64,000 bases of DNA from Allacma fusca (lineage: Eukaryota > Arthropoda > Collembola > Symphypleona > Sminthuridae), in assembly GCA_947179485.1 (NCBI GenBank), contig OX359246.1, forward strand, positions 43,379,632-43,443,631, given 5' to 3'. Below are positions 1 through 11,428 of this stretch, piece by piece (positions within the stretch are counted from its first letter, which is position 1; each line of letters begins with the position of its first letter). Under the pieces are notes generated by a model. That model worked only from the letters and a program-made list of their open reading frames with translations, was not told the origin of the DNA and did no database searches. A program made the position numbers and the translations under genes.

Positions 1-127
1 TCCCTATATGCGCGCAAATAGCTCCCGTAGCCGTAAGAAGAAAGGTAGTGAGAGTTTCTGGAGTGATTTTTGCACTCACATCTCAACACAATTTCCAGCA
101 TCTGCACCAGGACGTCGGTAACACAAT

Positions 128-202
128 CTACTGCCAGTCTTCGATGTTCTCGAAAGTATCAAAAAACTCATCGTCATCCTCATCGTCAATCAAGCATCCC
201 CT
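128..202 (-). CDS. Possible terminal coding exon, unidentified
   Basis: On the minus strand a stop-to-stop frame of 24 codons reads an acidic, ordinary-looking C-terminus, DEDDDEFFDTFENIEDWQ, then TAG. Just upstream is an in-frame TAG that could be the AG of a splice acceptor, although its pyrimidine tract is poor. The acidic-Phe-Phe-Asp pattern resembles acidic linkers in lipid-transfer proteins, but that is too short to name a family. The rest of such a gene would have to lie to the right on the minus strand, where I find no matching exon. It may be a gene fragment or chance. Confidence 0.15.
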   Translation of the reverse strand, partial: RGCLIDDEDDDEFFDTFENIEDWQ

Positions 203-324
203 CTACCTCATTATATCCTTCCAAAACTCAAAACTTGAAGGGTGCAACGACATCTTCCCGTGACACGAAATTTAACATGTTTTCCAGTGACAAGACAGCT
301 CCTATTAACCAATTATTTTACTAA

Positions 325-2423
325 TTGAACAATTTGGTTTAACACGTTAGTTCAACTTTTATAATAATTTGAATAGGTTTTACTTACCGAAACAAAAATG
401 TAAATGGAATTGAGAACATGCGAAGTGTTTGATCACGATAAAAACTAACGCACATTGTTTGAACGACTAGGAAATAAAGACGCATTCCAAATTCAACTAC
501 TACTAGCTAGTTCCGAGCTAATAGCGGTTCATTCGTATATTTAAATTGCATGCTTCTGCTTGCATAAATATGAGCAAGTGCATCCGCTTATTGCTAGCTG
601 TTGAGGTGTGTGTGTGACTGATAAATAGTAAAATCCCGATATAGTTTGATTTACTATGAAAGTTGCAGATTGCACGTGTAATTAAGTAATTGACTTGCCC
701 GAATACAAGAATTACTATTCTAAAGATTAACAAGAGTATTTATTGAGATGTTAACAGTTCCATATCTTAATGCATTCTGTTACAAGCGCTAGTCATCATT
801 GCATCTCAACCAGATCAATGTACTAATACTTAGATACATACGCTTGCTATGCTACATTTCATAATACTGGCCTTACAATTTTTACTATGAAAGTAATATT
901 CAATACTTTTGCTTTTGTCAAATAACTTAGAAATGACAAAAATAGCTAAATAAAATAATTTCACTTTCTTCAATTAAAACTAATAGCAATAACAATTACT
1001 ACTGCTACACAGTAGCAAAACTATGCCATTTCACTTCTCAACACTAGCATTAACGTTTGTGCCGTACTTATATGTAGCTCATCGTGGTGCGGGCGTTTTT
1101 GTTAGAGTTGTAACAATTAGAACGAAGCTATTACTTCTATTTCTCTTTGAATATGGTAATTATTACTTGCACAAACTATCCGTCCGGTGAATTAATGATG
1201 TGCAATATTTGAGAAGGAGCATGAGGGACTCCATTTTTAGAAACCCATGTCAGGGAAACAGCAATGCTAGTGTAGTTCAGCTAAAAACGCAACTCCAAAA
1301 AACCGAAATAAATCGAGATCGATTCAATTTTTAGAAAGGAAAAAACAAAAAATAGAGGTTTGTGTATATTTTGTGGTGTTTTTTGTATAATTTAATTGAC
1401 TGGTTTGTAGTTCTTTCATTTTTTCGAACTATGCTTAGGGACCAGAAATATGGAGCAAAAGAATTAAAAGAAGTACTAAGAGAAGTATTAGGAAAGTACT
1501 GGGTAGCAAAATACGAGCGCCAATTGGCTATTACCGAACATGTGGGTATCAATGATAAGTTTGCATGAGATTTTCTTTAACAATATCCATGTTTCAAACG
1601 TATTTCTACGGTGATCATTCAAAGATTTCAACAGAATGCACATAAGGTCGTAATTCTGTGTTGAACAAAGACCAGGACGACCAATTAGTCAGCTGCATAT
1701 TATCCATCGCAAATAGGTATTTTATTATTTGAATAATAGTGTCAAGCATATGTTTTACCAATTTTGTAAAACTAGCTGATTAGCTTTTTATGTACAGTAG
1801 ACAAATACTTTTTTCAATAAAGTCATAATTACATATTGCATTAAAGCTTAAGAAGCGTGTATTCGTAATGCTCCTATTCTTGTAATTTCTATTTAATAAG
1901 TAATACTACAAAACATATTCATATAAGATTCTATGCCATGACTCGTAAGACCATTGGTGAAATGGAATTTATATTAGCTGAAGCACTGGAAATCAACATC
2001 CTTTATAAAACGGTAGCACCAGTGCAGATTTGGTTTATTGTTTCCTTCAACGCCACAATATTTTATCTCCGCGGACCGGTACTCCTTTAAGTCTGGTACG
2101 AATATGCAGATATAGAAAAGCAGCGTTTTTAAAATCTTAGCAGAGATAATAAGAGCAAACAAATTCTACGAATATACCATCCGTAAACCTGATAAGACGA
2201 GTGAATTTGGTTTGGATAATTTTTTACTATTTATTTTTAAGTGGGCTAGTTACACTCGTTCGTTATAACTACTATAAAAACAAGTCATATTAGGGCCATT
2301 TAGCTGAGGTAAAACAGATCGCACTTGCTGAGCGTGAAGTAGAAAAGAATTAATATTTACATAAAATTGCCATATTTTAGAATCGTACTCCTAAGCGAAT
2401 CCCACTAATAATTGTCATAGCAG
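325..2423. other. AT-rich sequence with no supported gene
   Basis: I see no exon with convincing splice sites or family similarity here. The longest curiosity is an open frame on the plus strand at 1362-1568 with a charged second half (around RDQKYGAKELKEVLREVLGK), which could be a decayed transposon piece. A minus-strand frame at 1974-2162 is also unidentified. The right part should contain the 5' end of the piggyBac-like copy, but I could not find its terminal repeat. Confidence 0.5.
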
Positions 2424-4314
2424 TTCCGGTGTGCCGGTCGATTGGAATCCGATAATTTCCCTGAATGATCGATGTACACCAGCACAGCAAGCGGATGGTC
2501 GACGACAAAGTCGTAACATTGAGCTTGTAGCGTTTGTTGGCTTACTCTACCTGGCCGCAGCTGATCGGTTCAAGCGTGAAATTACGCACGATTTGTGGCG
2601 CGGGGTCCTATGTACAAGCGACATCCATTTGAAGCTACTATGTCCAGGGAAAGATTCGTTGCCATTATGAAGTATCTTCGCTTTGATGACCTCTCAACAC
2701 TGACGGAAAGAAGGCAGGCAGACAAACTCGCTGCGATTCGAGATTTTTCGGATGCTCTTCAAAGCAACCTGTTTGAGATGGATAAGCCACAGGAATTGCA
2801 ACGTGTTGGTGAAATGCTAATCAAATTCCTTGGACGCTGTCCTTTTCGGGTTTACACGAAAAGCAAACTCGGAAGATATGGGTTTAAGTTGTGGGCTTTA
2901 GTAGATGTGAAAACTAAATTCGTCTGCAATTGTCAGGCAGGTGCTGCTTTTAGACCTTCGGCTCAGCTCTGCTGTTTTAGCCTGAACTAGTCCCGTGTTT
3001 TTACTGCATGCTGTTACTATTTGCTTCTGATTTGCTGCGGATGTTGTAAAATTCTGCACAATACAGGTTAAATCTTGGCAAGGAAGGTGCAGCTGCTGAG
3101 TTATACCAAGGCAAAAGAGGTCTGGATGCTATGCTGCGCAACTGCTACGGATCTGGACGAGGTGAGACAGCAGATAATGTTTTTGGATCCCGGGCGGCAG
3201 CAGAGCTTATTCCTTTCAAAATAACATGTCTTTACCATCCGTTCCACCAGACGAGAGGTCCAGAAGGGCATCGTGAGAGAAATTCCATTGCTCACCTCCG
3301 ATGTTTTTGGAGTGACAATTGCATGCTTGTCTGGTATAAAGCGAAAACCGATATGTGTTTTTCTGATAAGAACGCAGTATCAGTCTCCTTTAGTATCTAC
3401 ATACAGCAGAACCGTATAAACCGGAATTAGTTTACCACTACAACGCAACTAAATGTAAACGCATAAACAAACTTACAAAGGAAAATGAAGTAAAAACGTT
3501 ACAAATAAGTACATACAGACTTGGATTTGACTGAAAATTCAAAGACTGGTTAAGTTACAGATAGGCATATAAACATTCGCATGCGCGATACTCTATTTTA
3601 ACTAATAATATCGATCAAGAATGGCAAAATACGCATAAATACATAGATTATATTTTGTTATATATAAGTACACATAACGTAGAAGTTGCAGTGAAAATGT
3701 TACCAATTTTGTTGTACTTTTAGGTGGAGTTGACACCATCGACCAAATGAAAGGGGAATACTCCACTGAAGGACGTTCCAACAGGTGGCCTGTAAAGGGT
3801 TTCATGGGAATTTTGGATTTTGTTGGCATTAATTCCTTGATTATTTGGGACGAAAACAACGCAAACTGGATGAAATGCCGACGTTCTAGGCGACAGCTTT
3901 ACTTGGAGCAAATGGCTGAGGAAATGATTTTGCTCAGATCAAAAGAAGAAATATGAACAGCTGGCACAGGTTTGTAAGTCAATCTCTTTCATTCATGGGG
4001 AATGTGTATTCAAAGTGTTACATTTTGTAGGTCTAATACAATAAAATATTTATAATTTTTGTAGACTCATGTTGAATTCCAAGGCTGTAATGGGAGTCCA
4101 ACTTCAAATTCCTGTAAAACCTCCCCGTGGAACTCAGCGTGATTTCTGCAACGTGTGTGTGCAACTATCCCAGTATCCAAACAAGCCCGATCAGGAAAGC
4201 GCCAGACATTCCAGAACCAGAGTGAAGTGTGATCAGTGCGATAATTTCGTCTGTGAAACGCATAGCCAAAGGAAAAAGATATGCGAGTTTTTACAGCCAG
4301 CAAATATGGATTGA
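2424..4314 (+). pseudogene. Decayed piggyBac-like transposase (DDE_Tnp_1_7 family) with introns
   Basis: This is a cut-and-paste transposase related to piggyBac/PGBD, an RNaseH-like DDD enzyme that inserts at TTAA. Recognisable blocks lie in family order: an N-terminal block with FVGLLYLAAADRFKREITHD (about 2431-2600), then TMSRERFVAIMKYLRFDD and GRCPFRVYTKSKLGRYGFKL (2595-2945), then LGKEG and YGSGRGETADNVFGS (3067-3230), then GGVDTIDQMKGEYSTEGRSN with NRWPV (3723-3950), and last a cysteine-rich zinc-finger-like domain with FCNVCV and KCDQCDNFVCETH (4065-4314). The three expected aspartates are present in LVDVKT, TADN and GGVDT. The frame shifts near 2600 and again in 3200-3330, and the block ending near 3956 runs into a stop, so it cannot make a full enzyme as it stands. 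Junctions such as ttttag/GT at 3723 and tttgtag/AC at 4064 look like real acceptors. I could not place the terminal inverted repeats. Family assignment is firm; exact ends are not. Confidence 0.85.
4065..4314 (+). pseudogene. C-terminal cysteine-rich domain exon of the piggyBac-like transposase
   Basis: An open frame follows a clean acceptor (tttttgtag) and ends at TGA. It shows the CxxC pairs of the piggyBac C-terminal zinc-binding domain: C-N-V-C near the start, C-D-Q-C in the middle, then C-E-T-H and a final Cys. In the family this domain binds the transposon ends. This exon itself looks intact, unlike the catalytic part before it, so it decayed less or more recently than the frame breaks suggest. 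Confidence 0.7.
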
Positions 4315-5880
4315 ATTTGCTGGATTAATTGAACGAATTAATTGTATTATTGTATTTTCTGATTGTTTAAAATTTGAAACGAATATATTAATTAGCAACA
4401 TTAGGCATTTTAAGCCTTTAAATGAATGATACGCTGTATTAGTCCCAATAGAATGGAATTATTTTGTGCAATAAATTAGTTAAATTTATAGTTAAAGTGA
4501 TAGCAATACTGAAAACGGCTATTTCTGTTCTGCGCGTTTTAGTTTAACGTGTGTTGCTATAAACGGGGGGTATGACGCGGGTGTTACGACCTTTCTGTTC
4601 CATTTTGTTTTATGAAATAAGTTACGGGCCCCTGTTGCCAGTATAGGGCCATATACATACATGCGTACCGTTGTAAATGGCGGAAATGACTCGGACTTGA
4701 CCTCTTCTGGAATTTCTTGGGGTCGACCTACTGAACTCAGAGAGCTCAAATTTGGCCATTTTGTGGGTGAAACATCTGGGAACAAATACAAAAAGGATCA
4801 TTGACTTCTGTCAAAGATTTCCTGCTAGATTAGATTGAATAGTAAATATTTTAGCTGTTTCGCACACTGTGGTAATAGTTTGGGTGGTTTAGGGAGTACG
4901 ACAAGTTGTAAGGAAGACGAGAACGGAAGGCCAGGTCAGCGGTGTGTCTGTCCACAGTACATTGTTCCTTTCCATGACATGACCTGTGTTGGTTTTTTAG
5001 TATCTTACTTAGTTAGGGTTGTTTCTATTTCGATTTGTCAATTACAGCAATTCATTAAACATTGGGGTTGTCAAAACATGGAAATTCATACAGTTATTCA
5101 GTCGTAGAAAATAACATGAAAAATATGGTTGCTATAATTTGTAGCATTAAGCTAAGCTAATTAATTCGTTTCGTTATTTTAAAATTCCCAGAACTCCAAG
5201 TTTAAATTTTCAAATTTAAAAGCACCGGAAGTATGATATAAAAATATAAATATGATTGCGATTATAAAATTTTTAATATGTATGCAATACAAATATAAAT
5301 ACGGTAGAAATTTGTTTTGCGATACTAATTCGAATGCAAATATCTTCTAGAAAATATAACTGAAATACTGATACGCATGTCAATTCCGAGTCAAATACCC
5401 ATCTCTGTCCATACGTAAATTATGCTGGTTTCAAAACGAAATTGTTTTTTGTTTTCATTTAATTTCGAATTTTGCTTCTATTTTTACGTTTACAAAAATG
5501 TATGCTTCTAAACAAATAAAATACATATTGTAATGGAGCCAACATTAAACAAACGTGAGCAAAGAAGAAATTCTCGTTATATATTTGCACAAGTGTACTT
5601 CAACACCTTGTTTAACTTCTTGAAGTTGAAAATAAGTTGATAAAAAAATATCCAAACAAATTGAGATATTACTAACACTATTTCTTATTTGAATCAATAT
5701 TTCTGAGCTGATGATTCACCCGAATCGTCCCCACTTGAATTTGCAAGGGTTTAATGTCATTTGCTGCCAACCTTCAGGATTTGACATTGCTGTAGCCACA
5801 AGTGTTGCACTTGAGATACTCAAGAAGGGCGATTGACGTTTCAGCCCTCATATTTTATAAATCCTGAGACTTTTTCTCCT
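4315..5880. other. Unidentified, probably decayed sequence between transposase and next gene
   Basis: Two stretches have a less AT-rich, coding-like look but no family I can name. At 4519-4791 the minus strand is open for 90 codons. At 4835-5107 the plus strand is open for 90 codons and contains a Cys-rich run (SCKEDENGRPGQRCVCPQ) that resembles an extracellular EB/EGF-type module. Neither has a supported start or splice partners. The rest (5110-5880) is AT-rich and should include the 5' flank and 5' UTR of the gene at 5923. Confidence 0.4.
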
Positions 5881-5922
5881 GCAACATTCGAATGGAAGGT
5901 TCGGAAAGAAACTGTTCCAAAA

Positions 5923-6914
5923 ATGGTGCTAAATTACGTGATCCCAGCAAATATTGTAAGAATCTGAGACGCCATATGTACAATTACTTATTAGTTAAGG
6001 AAATAATTTAAATAAATACAAATATTTCTAATTGGTTTAAAAATTATCTTGTGTAATCATATCATACAGGTCCTGGAATTAATAATGATTGGGATCCAAA
6101 GTGCTGTCTACAACCACAGTTTCAAAAGGATGACCTATGCACCAATCGACCAAATTTATTTGGGGTTCGCCGTCCCATTTTTCGTGGGGTGTTTTGCATG
6201 GCTGATGTATTTCAAGGAAGCAGACCGTACCTTTTCGACTTGGGTAAATTTTAGGAAGAAAACATAGATTTAAGAATTAAATTAAACTTTAAGAAAGTAC
6301 GATGTCAAATTTCCCTTCACCTTTTCCCAAGTGCCATACTTGCGTTCAACTACATTTCATTTGTAACATTATTATAGAGCCGAAGCATTCGAGCTGCTCA
6401 AGGAGTGACGCTCTTCATCATAGGAGTGATTATGATTTGGAGTGCGGAAATAGTAGAAGAACAATGTAGAATGTTGAAGCTCCTTTTTCAGGGTTCCTGC
6501 CAGCTTCGAGAACTAAAGATTACTGCTGGGGTAAACTAAATGCTTACTTCAAAAATTAATTTTTTGGAGTTCCGGTGTGTCTTTTAAAACATGTTTATAA
6601 ATTCTTTACAGACGCTTGCCCTCGTTGACGGAGTTTTCTATTTTCTGAAACCTTGTCAGTACGTTCTTCGCCCTCTGGGAGTAATGATGCCACAGTATCA
6701 GCAGCCATCAATGCCTGTTGCTGTTACAGTCAACGTTGCCTCAAACCAAGGACCTGCACCATCACCATGGAATGCCCCACCAGCTCCTCCTGGACCATCA
6801 CCATGGCATGCAGCACCACCTCCTCCTCCTCCTGCTCCAGCACCCTGGTATCCTCAACCACCTCCACCCCCTCCGTACTCGCAAATGGGTCCTTACCAGT
6901 ACCCTAAGTACTAA
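5923..6914 (+). CDS. Four-TM MARVEL-like protein with proline-rich tail (4 exons)
   Basis: Four exons join cleanly: 5923-5955, 6070-6243, 6378-6530 and 6612-6914. All three introns are phase 0 with GT-AG ends (ATT/GTAAGA, TGG/GTAAAT, GGG/GTAAAC; acceptors catacag, attatag, tttacag). The product is 220 residues. Hydrophobic segments lie at about residues 5-25, 39-59, 77-92 and 121-132, followed by a tail from about residue 144 rich in Pro, Gln, Trp and Tyr (for example APSPWNAPPAPPGPSPW). The tail includes a PPPPY stretch, a PPxY-type WW-domain ligand. The pattern resembles small arthropod four-TM proteins of the MARVEL-like/DUF7775 type, which are membrane proteins of mostly unknown role. ATG 5923 has A at -3 and G at +4, better than the out-of-frame ATG at 5892. 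An AATAAA follows 30 bases after the stop. The exon structure is strong; the family name is an inference. Confidence 0.7.
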
Positions 6915-6943
6915 CCTCAAGACGCTAGATGTAGTTGGGCAGA

Positions 6944-6949
6944 AATAAA
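6944..6949 (+). terminator. Polyadenylation signal AATAAA of the four-TM gene
   Basis: AATAAA lies 29 bases after the TAA of the proline-rich exon. The following bases up to about 7000 include TTTATGAGG and TTGAG/TTTTTC stretches that could serve as a downstream element. This gives a very short 3' UTR. Confidence 0.5.
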
Positions 6950-9900
6950 ATCGAAGCAAATATTCGCAGTCTATACTTTATGAGGAATTTGCTGCGTTGA
7001 GATTTTTCATGTCCCTTAAAATAATTTTACCAGGAAGAAGGATGTCAAAATTTTTAGACGATGAAAATTATTATCTGTCTCCACACCATAGATGTCTATC
7101 TATTGTCACCCGATACCTCACAATGATTACTTCTCCTTATTCATGGACCATTTCAAATAACTTCTTAAAATAGTTGTGCACCATTATGGTTACAAAATTT
7201 TCCAAAACTTTACAATATAATTCCCCTAACCCTATTTGATAATTTTCATTCTCTGATAGTTTAATGAAAATTGTTCAAGGAAAAATAATTTGCAAAGGTT
7301 GAGCTATAGGGAAACATCAAAAAAATAAAGCAGGAATGTTCAACGGGTTATCAGGTGCCTTTCCAAGTATTTAATGCACATGAGTCGTAATTTGTAGTTT
7401 TGTCGTAAAGAATAATTCAAGTGAGTTTTTGCAGGTACTGTTGAAGGTGATTTCGACTTTCCAAAAAACCTGATGTAATCGGATTGTAATCAGGATAAAT
7501 TTTAATTTCAGAAGTAATTTTAATTGCATATGACAACAGCAACTGTCACCTCGGAACAATGAACTCCTCTTAATGAGTCTTAATTGGTACACCATTTCCA
7601 CTCTCTGTCACATCTTTCTAAACTGGATTTTAAAATTCTGATAAATTCTTCTTTTCTTAAACAGTGTGATAAAAAGTACAGTCGTACTATTATCATAAAA
7701 ATAAATTAAAGGCGTATAAATAATTAACTAATTCTACACATTACATGAACCATTTGTATCTTCGTAGATTCTGAAAGATTAAAGTAATTCGTTTGAAACA
7801 ATAAATTCAGAGATATATCCGATAAGTGAACTTCTAAATTAAATCGTGTCCTTTTCAGGGCTGAACATCAGCCTGATATTTGAATATAAATTAAAATAAT
7901 CAAAACAAAGTAACCATGCGTTACATGAGAATGTGTTCAATTTATTTATCTAAAATGCTATTCAGACCACGCTTTGTCATATTATTGAATTAACTGCATC
8001 TTGCGTCAAGCAAAACCCTGCAGGGATATGTTTTACACTGAAAGACTAAAATTTTTGAACGTTTTTCCATTAGACAAGAGTAATTTTAGATCAAATTTCT
8101 GCTCCTACAACGTTAATTTTGTGAAGAACGCCTTTTAATATCCAGCACATTAGTTATTTTAAATGTGAAACAGGAAGGAAGCTAGTCAACGAAGAAGCAA
8201 TGATGTAATTATGTAACTTTGGGATTCATAGAAATCACCATTTTGAATTGTTTTGCACTTTAGGAGAGGAGAGATTTCCTGACATTCTAAATTCTAGCCA
8301 GTGAGGCAATGTCGATGACTTTGAAAGAATGAACAAACATTTACCAAATATTTAAAAATGTTACAAACCTGGAAATATTTGAATTTTTCTGTAATTTTTG
8401 AATAAGCCCTTTAAGTTTGCTCCAACAAAAATTATTTATTTTGGAAATCTAAATAATTAAAATTTTCAATATTTTATGTTTTCCAAGAAACATAGAATTT
8501 GTTCCACTTTCTTGACCGCTGTGTGAAGTTTTTAGGGTAGCGACATGAAACGAACGTTGAAAAACATTCCAAAATTATGGAATAGAATATTTCCCCCCAT
8601 CTTCCCTTGTAATGGCTAGGGAGCGTGCTAAGGTTATGTGTAACCTGTACATTCAGGCATTTATGTACCATATTTAACTTCCTCGAACTTGACATTTCAA
8701 AATCTTATTTCCTGGAATCTTTTCGCACGTGTCTAGTTTTAAACCACCTGCTTTTGAATGAACTATGTAGGAGAATAAAAATGTTGTTACCATTGTCGTC
8801 TTCTCCTTATACCTCGTCTCTGTCACATTAAGGAACGTGTTCTAAAATTATACAGGCATTATTTCCCAATTAGCAAATTCAAATTGAAATCCTTACTTTA
8901 AAATGATTGAATTCGTGTTTTAATGTACAATAACGGGGGAAACTTTAAGTTCCGACAAATGGTACCTCATTTTTTGCATTCTGAAACAATATACAAAGTT
9001 TTAACGTAGAAAAATGGGATTCGCAATTCATTTGTTTTTTAATAATCCTCATACCTTCCTTTTGTTAACATACGTAGAGTATATAGGATATGTGTAATGA
9101 CAACGCTACACTGTATGGATGCTATTTCATGACTCTATAAATATGTTCAATTTTCAGTCAGTATGGAATGTATGTATAGAAAGAAGAAAATGAATTCATG
9201 CAGCACAAAATAATAACATCATCCCAGCCCGATAATCTTTTGTAGTGCAGTTAGTGAGAAAAGGTAAAATTTATTACAATTTGTACAAGCACTAAAAATC
9301 GAAAATCAGCCGCACAAATTAGTTCAAAAAGTATCAGTACTGAAATACCTTCTGCAAATTATAATTCATTACCAATGTCATCATCAATATGAGCTCTGCG
9401 TTTGAATATTCTTCAACTAGAAAGTTCTCCAACAAATATTCTCCAACTGTATCATAGGCACTAGTCGAACCAAAAAGATTTGGATTGTTGTTTATATACT
9501 ATCAAGTATTTTCGTTGTGAAACAAAAAGGTACAAGTGAATAACGCAAATCGCAAACTATCGAACGAATACAATCGACTCACACTAAACTATACATACAA
9601 GATTTTGGGCTAACTTATTGTTACTATCTGCTTTCCGAATCTTCCGACAATCGTATAAAATAATCTTCACTTTCCATACGAGCAGATAACACTTCATAAT
9701 AACATTAACTATGGATACGTAGACTGAATACCATAAAGGACGGTTGTAAAAGCGCATTATTACAAGGGTTATATGTAAAGATCCCTTATAGCTGCTGATG
9801 CTTACAATAACCCTACCTTAGCACTGTCATTTCATAAGTTCCAATCAAACTAACAACAAGATGTGGACTTTACTACGTTTGTAGAATACTTTAATGAACG

Positions 9901-11185
9901 ATGCTTAACCTAATTAAAAACTGAAGCTAAATCATATAGCTGCGTCATCAGTTTACTATCCGATAGTTATGTTTTCTGAGTTGAAGATCTTAACTTAATT
10001 ATGTATCTGTTTTTAATACATATAGTTCCGGATGATAGGTCGTTAATATTACAGAACCATAAAAGGCACAGTTGCATCCGGACGGAACGTTTTAAGTTAC
10101 AAGCAAATTCTCACTCATACAGTTAATAACCACAAAGACACATTCTTACATTATTAAACATATATATGTGATGCATAATGTGGTGTTAGTGGCATGGCAC
10201 ATATTCTTAAACGCATCAAACATCTTTGGACGGTTTAAACAGTTTCAGTTTGTATACTTACATTTTTAAACTAAAAATTTCATTACACATATTTTTTTAC
10301 TTAAAATAATATTTTCTAAGTCTTACAGCAAATATACACAATTTAACTTACAAAAAACTATAGGAAAACTTTCTTCCTGTTTACCAATATGAAACTGTTC
10401 AAAAACTTAGCCAATATTTTAAAACCACGCTGTAACACAGAATTACTTGTTTTTTAACATAACATTAATAAAATACCTTTTCCTATCACTTAAGTATCTG
10501 TAAACTGGTTCAAGTGAAATGGATGCTATAGAATCGAAAATATGGAATTTTGACGCATTATGTCAAGCAGGAATGTTTTCTCTTAAACACAATAACATTG
10601 CTTATAGCTTTCACATAAATAAATGCAATTCCACCTAATGTCTTCTCTCGCTCTACCAACACAAGACAATGTATCATATCTGCAGTCTACAGTACGCGAC
10701 AACTTGTAACACATTTCCTCAAAAATCTTGGCACACAAACTAATCACCAAAACCCGGTAAACACAAAGTCATGCACATTTTATTTCTGTGAAATTAGCAC
10801 TTTAAATTACGCAATCAGATTCTACTGCTTTAACACAATATCTTTCGTATGTCTACATGATGTATCAATATATACAAAACATTAATCTATAATATAGACG
10901 TGTGGTTACACCTACCTAAATGAAATTAAGTACAGGGTTTTTCAATACAAATAATACGAACAGTTCTCGTGAAAACACACCAAAATTCCTTGACACAAAA
11001 TAACATCCTGAAAAACTTCTAACGCATACGACAGCGTGTGTCACAACTACAATTAATTATCCTTAACAAACGCGAATTGTAAAATGTTCTTAAAATTTAC
11101 GACGCCAGCCATTTTATAGAACATTTTCGCAAGTAATGCTGTTTTTGAAAATTAAAAAGGAAGCACAGAAAACGTTGACAAAAAT
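6950..11185. other. Interval between convergent genes; includes the 3' UTR of the minus-strand gene
   Basis: No exon is supported on either strand. The sequence is AT-rich and free of long microsatellites, in contrast to the introns to the right. Part of it, down to at least about 10780, should be the 3' UTR of the yurt-like gene. Short open frames at 7371-7601, 8474-8695 and 8625-8831 have no family similarity and look like chance. Confidence 0.5.
10779..10784 (-). terminator. Candidate polyadenylation signal of the yurt-like gene
   Basis: On the minus strand AATAAA lies about 400 bases after the stop codon at 11186. It is the first such hexamer downstream, and it is followed within about 20-40 bases by a GT-rich run (TTTGTGTTT, then GGGTTTTGGTG), the usual arrangement of a cleavage site. 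Later AATAAA hexamers exist, so a longer UTR is possible. Confidence 0.35.
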
Positions 11186-11428
11186 TTAAATTTGTGTCGT
11201 GATAACCGTTCTTCGTTGTATTACAGGCCTATCCTTAGAATCAGTGACTACAGTAGTAGTTGTAGTGGTTGACAACCCGTGATTCTTGTTTGCATTATTT
11301 TGTTGCTGTAGTCTAGTCGAGAGTCTTGGTTTTGGAACAGGAGTTGGTGTCACGGGTTTGTTGCCAATCGACGTAGTGATCATGTTATCATCAAAAGTGG
11401 TCGGCGTTCTTGAACCATCCGCTCGATC
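11186..11428 (-). CDS. yurt: yurt terminal exon with PDZ-ligand-like C-terminus
   Basis: The acceptor gcgtaatag joins in phase 0. Eighty codons follow, including [20 protein letters not shown] and [20 protein letters not shown], then TAA. The last residues T-Q-I fit a class I PDZ ligand (S/T-X-hydrophobic), and EPB41L5 likewise ends in T-E-L, which supports this as the true C-terminus. Confidence 0.9.
   Translation of the reverse strand, partial: DRADGSRTPTTFDDNMITTSIGNKPVTPTPVPKPRLSTRLQQQNNANKNHGLSTTTTTTVVTDSKDRPVIQRRTVITTQI

Noticed and set aside
1362-1568. 68-codon plus-strand frame with a charged C-terminal half
   Set aside because: It has no start context, splice sites or family similarity, and the first half is low-complexity AT-rich sequence.
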